This document shows positions 32,839-41,523 of a stretch of 43,969 nucleotides of DNA, in pieces. The notes under the pieces were generated by a model. It was not told the origin of the DNA. It was given only the letters and a program-made list of their open reading frames with translations, and ran no database searches. The first letter of the stretch is position 1, and each line of letters opens with the position of its first letter. The translations under genes were made by a program, and so were the position numbers. This stretch comes from Mycolicibacter kumamotonensis (GTDB lineage Bacteria > Actinomycetota > Actinomycetes > Mycobacteriales > Mycobacteriaceae), in the NCBI RefSeq assembly GCF_002086285.1, contig NZ_MVHU01000036.1, positions 1 through 43,969 on the forward strand, in the 5' to 3' direction.

Positions 32839-33456
32839 CTAGCCGGTGTGGTCGACTGCGATTCCGGCGAGCAGGCACTCCAGCGCCGCCAGCGCATCCC
32901 GGCTTTCGCGGCGCGGATCGGCGGACCGGGCGACGGTCATCGCGGCTTCACACATCGCTCCGTGAATAAGGTGCGCAAGCGGTTCCACCCGCTGCGGCGC
33001 GAGGTGACCGTCGTCGATCGCCATGGATAGTCCTTGGCGCATGAGCGACGTGACATGTTCGTCTTCGAGGTCACGCATCGCCTCCCAGCCCAGCACCGCC
33101 GGAGCGTCGATCAGGGTGATGCGCTGCACGCCCGGATCCAACACGGCATCGAAGAAGCCCCGGCAGCCTCGCAAGAAGTTCTGCCAGCTGTCACCGCCGC
33201 CGCGTGCGGCCCGCAGCACCGCCTGGCCGATAGCGCGCTGCTCGTCCTCGTAGACCGCGGCGAAAAGCGCGCGTTTCCCGGCGAAGTGGTGGTACAGCGC
33301 GCCCTTGGTCATCCCGGCGCGCTCGACGACGACATCGATGGAGGTGGCGTCGAAGCCGTCGGCGGCAAAGGCCGCCCGCGCCACCGCCAGGATCTGCTCG
33401 GTGGTGAGGCGGGTGCGTTCTGCTTGGGTACGCGGGCCGGGCACGCCGACCAGCAT
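32839..33456 (-). CDS. TetR-family transcriptional regulator
   Basis: About 205 residues from ATG 33456 (213 from ATG 33480). The helix-turn-helix region reads ILAVARAAFAADGFDATSID, VVVERAGMTKGALYHHFAGK, a textbook TetR DNA-binding domain. The later start is preferred because the earlier ATG lies inside a palindrome that looks like the operator; TAGTATGGGT-like sequence before 33456 could be a -10 box for a leaderless message. It is divergent from a molybdopterin oxidoreductase, the likely target. Confidence 0.88.
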   Translation of the reverse strand: MLVGVPGPRTQAERTRLTTEQILAVARAAFAADGFDATSIDVVVERAGMTKGALYHHFAGKRALFAAVYEDEQRAIGQAVLRAARGGGDSWQNFLRGCRGFFDAVLDPGVQRITLIDAPAVLGWEAMRDLEDEHVTSLMRQGLSMAIDDGHLAPQRVEPLAHLIHGAMCEAAMTVARSADPRRESRDALAALECLLAGIAVDHTG

Positions 33457-33476
33457 ACGTGACCCATACTTGTGGT

Positions 33477-33493
33477 ACATACCCTTGGTATGT
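33477..33493. promoter_or_regulatory. Palindrome between tetR and the oxidoreductase, candidate operator
   Basis: ACATACC-CTT-GGTATGT is a perfect 7-base inverted repeat. A related half-site, TGTGGTACAT, lies next to it at 33471-33480. TATGTT (33489-33494) and TAATACT (33494-33500) are candidate -10 sequences for the plus-strand gene, whose ATG at 33507 would then be nearly leaderless. TetR binding here should control both genes. Confidence 0.65.
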
Positions 33494-33506
33494 TAATACT
33501 GACGGT

Positions 33507-35684
33507 ATGCAAATTCGGCGTCACATCTGTCCGCTCTGCGAAGCCGGCTGCGGGTTGTTGAGCGAGGTGGACGCCGACGAAGTCGTCTCCACTCGCGGCA
33601 ACCCGGACCACGTGTCGAGTCGCGGACACATCTGCCCGAAAGCGCTCGCGCTCAAGGAGTTACACACCGACCCCGATCGGGTGCACACCCCGCTGATCCG
33701 ATCCGCCGACGGCCGGTTGCAGCCCGCCTCCTGGGACGAGGCGTTCGCGGCGATCGACGCGCGACTGACCGCGGTACTGGACCGGTACGGGCCGGACTCG
33801 GTGGCGTTGTACCTCGGCAACCCGGTAGCGCACGACTTCGCCACGACGCTGTACAGCAGTGCGACGATGCGGGCGTTGGGATCCCGCAACATCTACTCCG
33901 CCAACACCGTCGATGCGATGCCGAAATTCGTGGCCTGCCAACTCATGTTCGGTGGCATGTACACGGTGCCGCTGCCCGACCTCGACCGCTGCTCCTACGT
34001 GCTGATCCTGGGCGCCAACCCGCTGGTGTCGAACGGCAGCCTCCTGACCGCACCGGGGATGCGGGCGCGGCTGCGCGCGCTACAGCGGCGCGGGGGGCGA
34101 TTGATCGTCGTCGATCCCAACCGAAGCCAAACCGCCCGCGAGGCCGACGAGCATTACCCGATCCGCCCCGGCGCCGACGCCTTGTTGCTGCTGGCGTTGG
34201 TGCATGCACTGTTCAGCGAGAACAGCGTCGACCTCGGCCGGCTGGGCCCACACGTCCGCGGCCTCGAGGCCATCGAGGAGCTGGCCAGGGACTTCTCCCC
34301 CGAAGTCGTTGCGCCCCACTGCGACATCTCCGCGGCTGACATCCGCCGGTTGGCCCGCGAGCTGGCTGCCGCACCAGCCGCGGCCGTGTACGGCCGCACC
34401 GGCACCTGCACCCAGCGGTTCGGAACCGTGACCAGCTGGCTGATCGAGGTGCTCAACGTGCTCACCGGAAACCTCGACCGGCCGGGCGGCGCCATGTTCG
34501 CCCGTCCGGCGGCCGATCTGCGGGCGATGACCGCCCAACGCGGGGTCGCGTTCGGGCGGTGGCGCAGCCGGGTGCGGGGCGCACCGGAGACTCTGGGCGA
34601 ACTGCCGTTGGCCTGCCTGGCCGAGGAGATCGACACCCCCGGGGACGGACAGGTGAAAGCGCTGATCACCGTCGCCGGCAATCCCGCGCGTTCGGCGCCC
34701 AACAGCGCTCGGCTCACGGCGGCATTCGGCCAGCTGGAGCTGATGATCGGCATGGATCTGTACCGCAATGAAACGACACGCCACGCCCATGTGCTGCTAC
34801 CGGCGCCCTCACCGCTGACCAAGCCGCACTACGACCTGTTCTTCCACCATTTCGCGATCCGCAACACGGCCACCTACGCACCGCCGGTGCTGCCGCCGGA
34901 CCCCGACGTCAGACCGGAATGGCAGATCCTGCTTCGGCTGATCGGAACCGTCACGCGGCAGGGCGCCACCGCCGACCTGGCAGCCATCGACGACCTGGTG
35001 GCCGAATCGCTGGCGCGAACCCTCGGCGGCGACAGTCAGGCAGGGGGGCTGCGCGGCCCCGAACGGCTGCTCGACTTGCTGTTACGGGCGGGGCCGTACG
35101 GCGACACCGAGCCCCTGACGCTGGCCCGGGTGCGTGCGCATCCCGATGGGCTCGATTTCGGCCCGCTGCGCCCACAGCTGCCCGGCCTGCTCAACACCCC
35201 GTCGGGCCAGATCGAGCTCGCCCCGCAACCGCTGGTCGACGACATCGCCGAACTACGCACCCGGCTGTTGTCGCCACCGAAAGACACCATGGTGCTGATC
35301 GGGCGACGCCACCTGCGGTCCAACAACTCCTGGATGCACAATCTGCCCACGCTCGCCAAGGGGCCCGAGCGCTGCACGCTGTTGGTCAATCCCGCCGATG
35401 CCGCACGGCTGCGGCTGGGGACTCGCGCGCGAGTGGCCTCACGCGCGGGGGCGGTCGATGCGGCGGTGGAGGTGACCGACGCGGTCCGTCCCGGCGTGGT
35501 GTCACTCCCGCATGGCTGGGGCCATGACGAACCCGACATGACGCTGGGTATCGCTGCCCGGCGGCCCGGCGTCAACAGCAACGTCCTGGCCGACGGTGTC
35601 GAGCTGGATCCGCTGTCGGGCACCGCGGTGCTCAACGGCATACCGGTACAGGTCGCCGCCAGTCCCGAGGCGAGCTCGCTGTGA
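33507..35684 (+). CDS. Molybdopterin-dependent oxidoreductase
   Basis: A 725-residue member of the DMSO-reductase/formate-dehydrogenase superfamily. The N-terminal [4Fe-4S] motif is CPLCEAGCGLLSEV with the fourth Cys in GHICPKAL. The cofactor domains follow: VALYLGNPVAHDFATTLYSS, YVLILGANPLVSNG, LIVVDPNRSQTAREADEHYP, TVAGNPARSAPNS and the C-terminal MPT-binding NNSWMHNLPTLAKG and VSLPHGWGHDEPDM. No signal peptide or Tat motif, so it is cytoplasmic. Where others have a Cys, SeCys or Ser molybdenum ligand, this one reads NIYSANTVDAMPKFV, so the ligand is unclear. The substrate is unknown. ATG 33507 is used; the frame is open upstream through the operator. Confidence 0.88.
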   Translation: MQIRRHICPLCEAGCGLLSEVDADEVVSTRGNPDHVSSRGHICPKALALKELHTDPDRVHTPLIRSADGRLQPASWDEAFAAIDARLTAVLDRYGPDSVALYLGNPVAHDFATTLYSSATMRALGSRNIYSANTVDAMPKFVACQLMFGGMYTVPLPDLDRCSYVLILGANPLVSNGSLLTAPGMRARLRALQRRGGRLIVVDPNRSQTAREADEHYPIRPGADALLLLALVHALFSENSVDLGRLGPHVRGLEAIEELARDFSPEVVAPHCDISAADIRRLARELAAAPAAAVYGRTGTCTQRFGTVTSWLIEVLNVLTGNLDRPGGAMFARPAADLRAMTAQRGVAFGRWRSRVRGAPETLGELPLACLAEEIDTPGDGQVKALITVAGNPARSAPNSARLTAAFGQLELMIGMDLYRNETTRHAHVLLPAPSPLTKPHYDLFFHHFAIRNTATYAPPVLPPDPDVRPEWQILLRLIGTVTRQGATADLAAIDDLVAESLARTLGGDSQAGGLRGPERLLDLLLRAGPYGDTEPLTLARVRAHPDGLDFGPLRPQLPGLLNTPSGQIELAPQPLVDDIAELRTRLLSPPKDTMVLIGRRHLRSNNSWMHNLPTLAKGPERCTLLVNPADAARLRLGTRARVASRAGAVDAAVEVTDAVRPGVVSLPHGWGHDEPDMTLGIAARRPGVNSNVLADGVELDPLSGTAVLNGIPVQVAASPEASSL

Positions 35685-36103
35685 CCACCGACGCCGCGCT
35701 GCGCGCAGCACTGCGCAACTACGCCGAAGCCAAGAACCGGCATGACGTGGAGGCGATCCTGACGGCGTACTCCCCCGACGGCCGCTACCAGGATCCCGGT
35801 GTGCGCCAACCGATCATCGGCCGCCCGCAGTTACGCACGTTCTACACGGCGTTTTTCGAATCCGTTCCCGATTACCGGGGTGAGTTCGACGGGATGGCGT
35901 TCGGAGAAGACACCGTCGTGGTCTGGGGCCGCATGACCGGGACGACGCACACCGATCTGCTCGGCCTGCCCGTCCGGCCCGGCAGCCGCTTCGAGGTACC
36001 CGTCACGTTCGTCTGCACCTTCCGTGGCGGGCAGCTGATCAGCGACGTCGGCTACTTCGACACCAGGATCCTGCACCGCCAAGTCGGCCGACAGAACCGC
36101 TGA
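35681..36103 (+). CDS. SnoaL/NTF2-like protein
   Basis: A 140-residue cone-shaped NTF2-fold protein: LRNYAEAKNRHDVEAILTAY, SPDGRYQDPGVRQPIIG, RTFYTAFFESVPDYRGEFDG and the last strands VTFVCTFRGGQLISDVGYFD. Such proteins are ketosteroid-isomerase-like enzymes or binding proteins. The GTG start overlaps the oxidoreductase stop by four bases, so it is translated with it and may bind the same substrate or product. Confidence 0.85.
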   Translation: MTTDAALRAALRNYAEAKNRHDVEAILTAYSPDGRYQDPGVRQPIIGRPQLRTFYTAFFESVPDYRGEFDGMAFGEDTVVVWGRMTGTTHTDLLGLPVRPGSRFEVPVTFVCTFRGGQLISDVGYFDTRILHRQVGRQNR

Positions 36104-36128
36104 CGGCCACAACCCAGCCAAGGAGGCG

Positions 36129-37073
36129 ATGTTCGTGCTCGCAATCACTCAACATGCTTGGGACGGACCCGATTCCGCGCGCCTGGAGGAGGTCCCCGAA
36201 CCGCGCCCCGCGCCCACCGAGGTGAAAGTTCGAGTCCACGCCGCCGGGGTGAACCCGGTGGACTACTACACCAGCAGCGGCCGGGCCTACAACCGGGTGC
36301 TTGCCCTGCCCTTCATTCACGGATGGGATGTGGCCGGTGTCGTTGAAGAGATCGGCTACGGCGTCAACCGATTCAACGTCGGCGATCGAGTCTTCGGCAT
36401 GCCGTGGTTCCCGCGGCAAGCGGGCGGCTACGCCGAATTCGTCGCCGCGCCGTCACGACACTTCGCCGCCATTCCCCCTGAACTGAGTTACGCCGAAGCG
36501 GCGGCACTGCCCCTGGCGGGGCTGACCGCGTGGCAGATGCTCGTCGACGTGGCCCGGGTGACGGCCGGGCAGCGTGTGTTGATCTCGGCGGCGGCGGGCG
36601 GCGTCGGACATCTGGCAGTCCAGATCGCCAAGGCGCGAGGCGCGTACGTGATCGGCACCGCCCGGGCCGCCAAGCACCGCTTCGTCTCCGAGCTCGGCGC
36701 GGACGAGGTCGTGGACTACACCACGACTCCCGTTCACGAGGTGGTCTGGGACGTCGACGCGGTGATCCAGATGTTCGGCGGCGACGCCGGCCTCGCCGCG
36801 CTTGAGTGCCTTCGGCCCGGCGGAACTCTGGTCAGCGCCCAGGCGGCCTGGACACCGGGCCTGCACGAGCGTGCCGAACAGCTAGGGGTTCATGCCTGCG
36901 GCTATCTGGTCGAGCCCGACGCGGCCGGACTCGACGCCCTGGGTGCACTCGCGGCCAGCGGAGACCTGCGCGTACATATCGCCGAACAGCTTCCGCTGAA
37001 GGAGGCCGCGCGTGCCCTGCAGACTATCGGCGATAGCCGTACCACCGGCAAGATCGTGCTCACCGCGGCCTGA
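36129..37073 (+). CDS. Zinc-independent quinone oxidoreductase (MDR family)
   Basis: A 314-residue medium-chain reductase. Marks are VRVHAAGVNPVDYYTSSGR, FIHGWDVAGVVEEIGYGV, GDRVFGMPWFPRQAGGYAEF, LPLAGLTAWQMLVDVARVTA and the NAD(P)H motif LISAAAGGVGHLAVQIAKA. The zinc-binding cysteines are absent, as in quinone reductases. ATG 36129 has AAGGAGG at a good distance. It lies 25 bases behind the NTF2-like gene, so it probably ends the same TetR-controlled operon, and overlaps a convergent regulator by 14 bases. Confidence 0.9.
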   Translation: MFVLAITQHAWDGPDSARLEEVPEPRPAPTEVKVRVHAAGVNPVDYYTSSGRAYNRVLALPFIHGWDVAGVVEEIGYGVNRFNVGDRVFGMPWFPRQAGGYAEFVAAPSRHFAAIPPELSYAEAAALPLAGLTAWQMLVDVARVTAGQRVLISAAAGGVGHLAVQIAKARGAYVIGTARAAKHRFVSELGADEVVDYTTTPVHEVVWDVDAVIQMFGGDAGLAALECLRPGGTLVSAQAAWTPGLHERAEQLGVHACGYLVEPDAAGLDALGALAASGDLRVHIAEQLPLKEAARALQTIGDSRTTGKIVLTAA

Positions 37074-37872
37074 CGGATCGCCCGTCGCGCGCCTGGTGGC
37101 GGTGCGCCAGGATGTCCGCCGTGTCACGGTCGGCGGGAAGGAACGCCTCGAGTCGTAACTCTGAGATGGTGATGTCGAGCGCGGTGGCGAAGGTGGCGAT
37201 CGTCGCAACCAAGCGCACGTCGCCACTGTCTGTCCGCAGCTGCAGTGGGACCGCGAAGCCGAGCGTGTCTGCGGACGCACCGTTGCGGGTCGGCACTCCG
37301 TAGCCTTCCAATTCCTCGATCAGGGTTTCCAGGCGAGGGTCCGGCAGCCGCTGACCCAACCCGTCGAAGACGTGCCGCCGCCATTGGTCAAGGTTCGCGA
37401 TCCTCGGCGCCATGCCTTGCGGGTGAAGCGCAAGACGGAACACATTGATCGGCGGTTCGAGCAGGTAGGGCGCCACACCGTCGAGCAGCACGCCCACCGC
37501 GCGATTCGCGCCGATGACATCCCCGACCGAGTCCATGATCAGCGCCGGATACGGAAGGTGGCCGCGAAGGATGTGCTGCAACGCCTCGCGAATCGGGTTG
37601 AGCTTCGATGATCCCAGATCCGTCTCCGCGTAGGCGGGGGCGAATCCGGCCGCGGCCAGCAGTGCATTGCGCTCTCGCAGGGTCAGATCCAGAGCGGCCG
37701 CGAGGCGCTCAACGATCTCGCGTCCGGGTGCGCTGCGACCTTGCTCGAGGAAACTCAGATGGCGCTGCGTGGTGCCGGCCGCCAGCGCCAGGTCGATCTG
37801 GCTGAGTCGGCGGCGACGACGCCAACTTCGCAATGCTGATCCAAAGCCCAGTGTGTGCGCGGCCCCCGGCAT
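37060..37872 (-). CDS. XRE-type regulator with MmyB-like ligand domain
   Basis: A 270-residue protein. The N-terminal helix-turn-helix is GSALRSWRRRRRLSQIDLAL, AAGTTQRHLSFLEQGRSAPG, followed by LDLTLRERNALLAAAGFAPA. The C-terminal half is the MmyB-like domain (YPALIMDSVGDVIGANRAVG, INVFRLALHPQGMAPRIANL), thought to bind fatty acids or related ligands. Such regulators usually control a neighbouring dehydrogenase or oxidoreductase; here the divergent luciferase-like gene is a natural candidate. Confidence 0.9.
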   Translation of the reverse strand: MPGAAHTLGFGSALRSWRRRRRLSQIDLALAAGTTQRHLSFLEQGRSAPGREIVERLAAALDLTLRERNALLAAAGFAPAYAETDLGSSKLNPIREALQHILRGHLPYPALIMDSVGDVIGANRAVGVLLDGVAPYLLEPPINVFRLALHPQGMAPRIANLDQWRRHVFDGLGQRLPDPRLETLIEELEGYGVPTRNGASADTLGFAVPLQLRTDSGDVRLVATIATFATALDITISELRLEAFLPADRDTADILAHRHQARDGRSVRPR

Positions 37873-37898
37873 GTACCCAGTTAACTCCGCGCCTGCGG

Positions 37899-37917
37899 CA
37901 CAGGTCTATTCCCTGTG
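37899..37917. promoter_or_regulatory. Inverted repeat between MmyB-like regulator and LLM gene
   Basis: CACAGG (37899-37904) and CCTGTG (37912-37917) form a 6-base inverted repeat with a 7-base spacer in the 85-base divergent intergenic region. It is a plausible operator for the regulator. Confidence 0.45.
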
Positions 37918-37957
37918 AGGAATTGTCCAGGCGCACGGTGGTCACGACGATGAGGGC

Positions 37958-38908
37958 ATGACGAAAGATGTGCACCTCGGGGTTGTGGCATTGCTGAGCG
38001 GTAACCAGTGGGCGGGGGCCGAGCCGTTAGAACTGGTTCGCCTGGTACGCACGGTTGAGGATCTCGGCTTCGCTTCACTGTGGGCAAACGATTCACTCTT
38101 CGGACCACGACTTGAGGCGTTGACGTTTCTGGCCGCCGCCGCGTCGGTCACCGAGCGCATCACGCTCGGCACCGCGGCGTTGCTGCCCGCGCTGCGTCGA
38201 CCGGTACAGACGGCACAAGCGCTGGCCTCATTGGATCTGGTGTCACAGGGACGGCTGACCATCGGCGTGGGCGCAGGATATCCAGGGGTCTCGGAGCGCG
38301 AATACGCACTGTCGCAAGTCCCTTGGCAGCGCCGTTTCGACCGCCTGGACGACACCGTGGCCTTGTGGCGGCAGCTGTGGTCACCCGAGGGACCGGACGA
38401 GTTTCACGGCGCGACGACTTCTTTTGAGGGGCTTCCCGACTGCATCGTGCCGGCGACTCCCGGCGGCCCGCCGGTGTGGCTTGCCGGCGACACCCCGAAG
38501 GCCCGAACCCGCGCGGGAACACGCTATGACGGATGGCTCCCCTATCCGCCTACACCGGAGCAATACCAGGCGGGCCTCGACGATGTGCTGGCCGCCGCCC
38601 AAGGCACGGGCCGCGCGAAACGCGATGTGACACCGGGGTTGTTCGTCACCGTGCTGATCACCGCCGCCCCAGACTGTGGCCGCGAAGCGCTGGATAGGTT
38701 CACGAAGGCAACGTATGGATTTCCGCTGCACATCATGGAACAGATCCAGACGTTCGCAACGGGGTCGGCCGAACAGGTCGCGACGACACTGGCGGGCTAC
38801 GTCGACGCCGGAGCCCGCCACCTGGTCTGCCGCATCGCCGCACTGACACTCGGCGACTATCACGATCAGCTGAAACAGTTGCAACAAGTCCGGGAGGCAA
38901 TTGCGTGA
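37958..38908 (+). CDS. Luciferase-like (LLM), probably F420-dependent oxidoreductase
   Basis: A 316-residue TIM-barrel protein of the luciferase-like family. Marks are LVRTVEDLGFASLWANDSLF, FLAAAASVTERITLGTAAL, QTAQALASLDLVSQGRLTIG, VGAGYPGVSEREYALSQVPW and GGPPVWLAGDTPKARTRAG. Mycobacterial members commonly use F420H2, but FMN is possible. The substrate is unknown. Its stop overlaps the GTG of the next gene, so the two form one unit. Confidence 0.88.
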   Translation: MTKDVHLGVVALLSGNQWAGAEPLELVRLVRTVEDLGFASLWANDSLFGPRLEALTFLAAAASVTERITLGTAALLPALRRPVQTAQALASLDLVSQGRLTIGVGAGYPGVSEREYALSQVPWQRRFDRLDDTVALWRQLWSPEGPDEFHGATTSFEGLPDCIVPATPGGPPVWLAGDTPKARTRAGTRYDGWLPYPPTPEQYQAGLDDVLAAAQGTGRAKRDVTPGLFVTVLITAAPDCGREALDRFTKATYGFPLHIMEQIQTFATGSAEQVATTLAGYVDAGARHLVCRIAALTLGDYHDQLKQLQQVREAIA

Positions 38909-39564
38909 CGCGTCCCACGCCCCCGCGGGCACCGACGATCGCCCAACTTCTCGACGAGTATCAGCAATTCGCCGATCTATTGGGCTTGCTCGAAGCGCCG
39001 GCGTGGAACCGGACCACCCGGTGTTCGACTTGGCACGTCTGCGACATCGCAGGCCATGTCGTCGGGCAGGCCGTCGAGACGGTCAGCGGCACGATCGGCA
39101 CTCGGAGCCCCGACGAGCAGGCCGCCTCACTGCGGCACCTGCCGCCTTCAACACTCGCCCTGCAGTTGCTGGACGCAAGAGAAAAGATGGCGGGTCTGGC
39201 CGCCACCTTCGACGACACCGTCTGGGAACGCCCCAGCCTCCTAGGCGATTTCACGATCGGCCAGGGGATGCATTCGCTAGTCGCCGACACATTCATCCAC
39301 GCCGACGACATTCGGGATGCCCTGGGCCGCCCCTCTGCAACGGGCCCGGCCCTGTACACAAGCATTGACTTCGTCCTGGGCCGGCTCAGCCGGGACAGGG
39401 CAGCGCTGGCCGACCGGGATGTGGCATCGCTTCTGTTTCTGCCACCGGAAAACATCACGCAAGCCACCGGGTTGGATCCGCACGAATTCCTGCTCGCCGC
39501 TACCGGACGACGCGACACCACATCGTTGGGCCTTCCGCCCCGCATCAACATATTCCGTTCCTGA
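38905..39564 (+). CDS. Maleylpyruvate isomerase/DinB-like (mycothiol-dependent type) protein
   Basis: A 219-residue protein with the four-helix MDMPI/DinB layout: IAQLLDEYQQFADLLGLLEA, TRCSTWHVCDIAGHVVGQAV and FTIGQGMHSLVADTFIHADD. The His residues in HVCDIAGHVVG, HSLVAD and FIHADD are at the places that hold the metal in the family. Such enzymes often use mycothiol. GTG 38905 has GGGAGG upstream and overlaps the LLM stop by four bases. A 6-base hairpin follows the stop. Confidence 0.8.
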   Translation: MTRPTPPRAPTIAQLLDEYQQFADLLGLLEAPAWNRTTRCSTWHVCDIAGHVVGQAVETVSGTIGTRSPDEQAASLRHLPPSTLALQLLDAREKMAGLAATFDDTVWERPSLLGDFTIGQGMHSLVADTFIHADDIRDALGRPSATGPALYTSIDFVLGRLSRDRAALADRDVASLLFLPPENITQATGLDPHEFLLAATGRRDTTSLGLPPRINIFRS

Positions 39565-39579
39565 GGCCCGCTACGGGCC
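39565..39579. terminator. Short hairpin between convergent genes
   Basis: GGCCCG-CTA-CGGGCC is a perfect 6-base stem with a 3-base loop, filling the 15 bases between the DinB-like gene and the PPE gene. No T-run follows, as is common in high-GC actinobacteria. It may end transcription from both sides. Confidence 0.5.
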
Positions 39580-41325
39580 CTACACCTGCGAACCTCCGTA
39601 GTCGGCGTCCCTCGGCCAGGTGTTCGGCATCATCGGATTGATTGCGCCACCGCCGAACCCGTCACCGGCAAGCGCGGTCAACCCGGCCGGGCGTGCGGCG
39701 CCCACCCGGTGCGTGGCGCCGGGAAACCCGTGCGGCCCGGTGCCCCGGTCCGAGGACATCACCGCTGGGGGGTCAGGCGCCCAGTCTTGTTCCACGTGCA
39801 TGTACTCGTGCCCGCGCCCCAGCATGCCGACCTGCGCCCGGCGCCGGCGTCGCTGTGGCGCATCCTCTTCCGCCGGCTCCGCTGCGGGAACGTCGGCGCT
39901 GTCCGGCTTCGGCGCGGCCTTCTTGCGGGCACTGGTGCCCGACGCCCGTCGGGCGCCCATGTCCAGGCCGCCGACCAGGTACATGTAGGCCGGCGTGGTC
40001 ACCGACGGCGGTCCAGCCGGGGTCGGTGGCGGCGCACTCGGCGGCGGGGACTGGGCCGCGGCCGGCGCGGGCGCCGGGGCGGGTGCCGGCGCCGGGGCGG
40101 CCGCGGGTGCCGGGGCGGAGGCCGGCGGTTGGGCCATCACCAGTCCGGGTGACGGCGCGGGCGCCGGTGGTACCGCGGCGACGGCGGCGTGATGCGCCAG
40201 GGCGCCCAGACCGAGACCGCCGAGCACGCCCACCGGTGCCAGCACGGCCGAACCGGCCAGCATCGGCAAAAGCGCTGGGATCAGGGCGGTCTGGGTGATC
40301 AGGTAGTTGAGCGCCTGGACGGTGTTACCGATCGTGGCGCCGACGATCTCGACCATCGCCAGCGGTATGACCAGGCCGAGGCCCTGCGGATTGAACAGGG
40401 CCGTGTACATGATCGCCAGCAGGTCGTCGATGATGACGATGCTGGTGAACGCGAAGTAGGAGCCCGGGTCCAGCGGCACCGACAGGATGTAGGCCAAGTA
40501 CGCCGGGTTGAGGTAACTCAGCGGATTGCCGGTCCAGCCCAGCCATGACCCGGGCACTCCGGCCGGCGGCAGCCACGACGATCCACCGAGACTGGCGAAC
40601 CACTGGGCCAGCGGGTCGGCGATATCGGTGAACCCGATCTTGTCGAAGAACGCCAGCCACTCCGCATACAGCGGGTATTGTCCGCTGTCGGGATAAGGCG
40701 GCTGCGGGACAAGGCCTTCCAGCCATTTCGCGAAGTCGAGGAACCATTGCGGCGACTGCGGCGGCGTCGCGTCCGCGCTGCCCGGCGTCTTGAGAACCGC
40801 TGGGGCCGGGTCGGTTTGCGGTACCGACGCCACCGATGTGGTCGCGGTCGCCTCGTAGACGGTCATCACGGTGGCCGCCTGCGCCCACATCCGCGCGTAG
40901 TCGGCCTCGTTCAAGGCGATCGGAATCGTGTTGATACCGAAGAAGTTTGTTCCGACCAGCACGGCGTGGGTGGCGTGGTTGGCGGCCAACTCCCCCAGGG
41001 TCGGCATCATGGCCACTGCGCTGGTGTAGGCGGTCGCGGCGTTCTGCTGCGCAGTGGCCGTCACCGTCGCGTCGGTACCGGCACGCAGCAGCCAGGCCAG
41101 GTAGGGGGCGTTGGCGGCCACGAACGCCTCAGCGGACGGTCCCTGCCAGGCTCCGGCCTGCACCCCGGCCAACAGGCTGGTCAGTTCGTCGGCGATCGCC
41201 ATGTATTCGACGGATAGGGAGGTCCAGGCTGCCGCGGAGGCCAGCAGTGGGCCGGCGCCGGGGCCGGCAGACAACAGGGACGAATGGATCTCAGGAGGCG
41301 ACGCCACCCAGATAGGCGCGGTCAA
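39580..41325 (-). CDS. PPE protein, PPW subfamily (PPE2-like)
   Basis: A 581-residue PPE protein. The PPE domain (about 1-175) begins MTAPIWVASPPEIHSSLLSA and has the WxG-like AGAWQGPSAEAF. A middle part has hydrophobic stretches (YFAFTSIVIIDDLLAIMY, LVIPLAMVEIVGATIG). An Ala/Pro-rich region follows, then a basic run of five Arg before AQVGMLGRGHEYM, and the PPW end GLTALAGDGFGGG with PMMPNTW. The start is TTG 41325, since only this gives the MTAPIW start; GAGAGAG is about 11 bases upstream. M. tuberculosis PPE2, which also belongs to a cobalamin riboswitch locus, has the same design. PPE proteins act at the cell surface or in nutrient passage through the outer membrane. Confidence 0.9.
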   Translation of the reverse strand: MTAPIWVASPPEIHSSLLSAGPGAGPLLASAAAWTSLSVEYMAIADELTSLLAGVQAGAWQGPSAEAFVAANAPYLAWLLRAGTDATVTATAQQNAATAYTSAVAMMPTLGELAANHATHAVLVGTNFFGINTIPIALNEADYARMWAQAATVMTVYEATATTSVASVPQTDPAPAVLKTPGSADATPPQSPQWFLDFAKWLEGLVPQPPYPDSGQYPLYAEWLAFFDKIGFTDIADPLAQWFASLGGSSWLPPAGVPGSWLGWTGNPLSYLNPAYLAYILSVPLDPGSYFAFTSIVIIDDLLAIMYTALFNPQGLGLVIPLAMVEIVGATIGNTVQALNYLITQTALIPALLPMLAGSAVLAPVGVLGGLGLGALAHHAAVAAVPPAPAPSPGLVMAQPPASAPAPAAAPAPAPAPAPAPAAAQSPPPSAPPPTPAGPPSVTTPAYMYLVGGLDMGARRASGTSARKKAAPKPDSADVPAAEPAEEDAPQRRRRRAQVGMLGRGHEYMHVEQDWAPDPPAVMSSDRGTGPHGFPGATHRVGAARPAGLTALAGDGFGGGAINPMMPNTWPRDADYGGSQV

Positions 41326-41337
41326 GGTGATCAGCTC

Positions 41338-41517
41338 TCTCGGGGTACACCGCCCCGGGTCGCAGGACGCGACGATGTGAGTGTCCTGACTCTCGGATCA
41401 ACGCTCGCCTCGCCTTCCAACTCCGTGAAGAGCCGTGGCTGTTGAGGGTCGCTCCCCGATCACAGTGGCGGGACCGTGCCGGATTCACACCGGCTTCCTG
41501 CACCATCGTTGCCTTAC
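41338..41517 (-). promoter_or_regulatory. Cobalamin riboswitch upstream of the PPE gene
   Basis: On the minus strand the core reads GTGCAGGAAGCCGGTGTGAA, TCCGGCACGGTCCCGCCACT, then GATCGGGGAGCGACC and GAGAGTCAGGACACTCACAT. A CGGGG-TACACCG-CCCCG hairpin (plus-strand 41341-41357) stands just before the TTG start region, which suggests control of translation. It shares long identical blocks with the importer riboswitch (TGGAAGGCGAGGCGAGC, CGGGGCGGTGTACCCCGAG). Confidence 0.95.
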
Positions 41518-41523
41518 CGGCGC

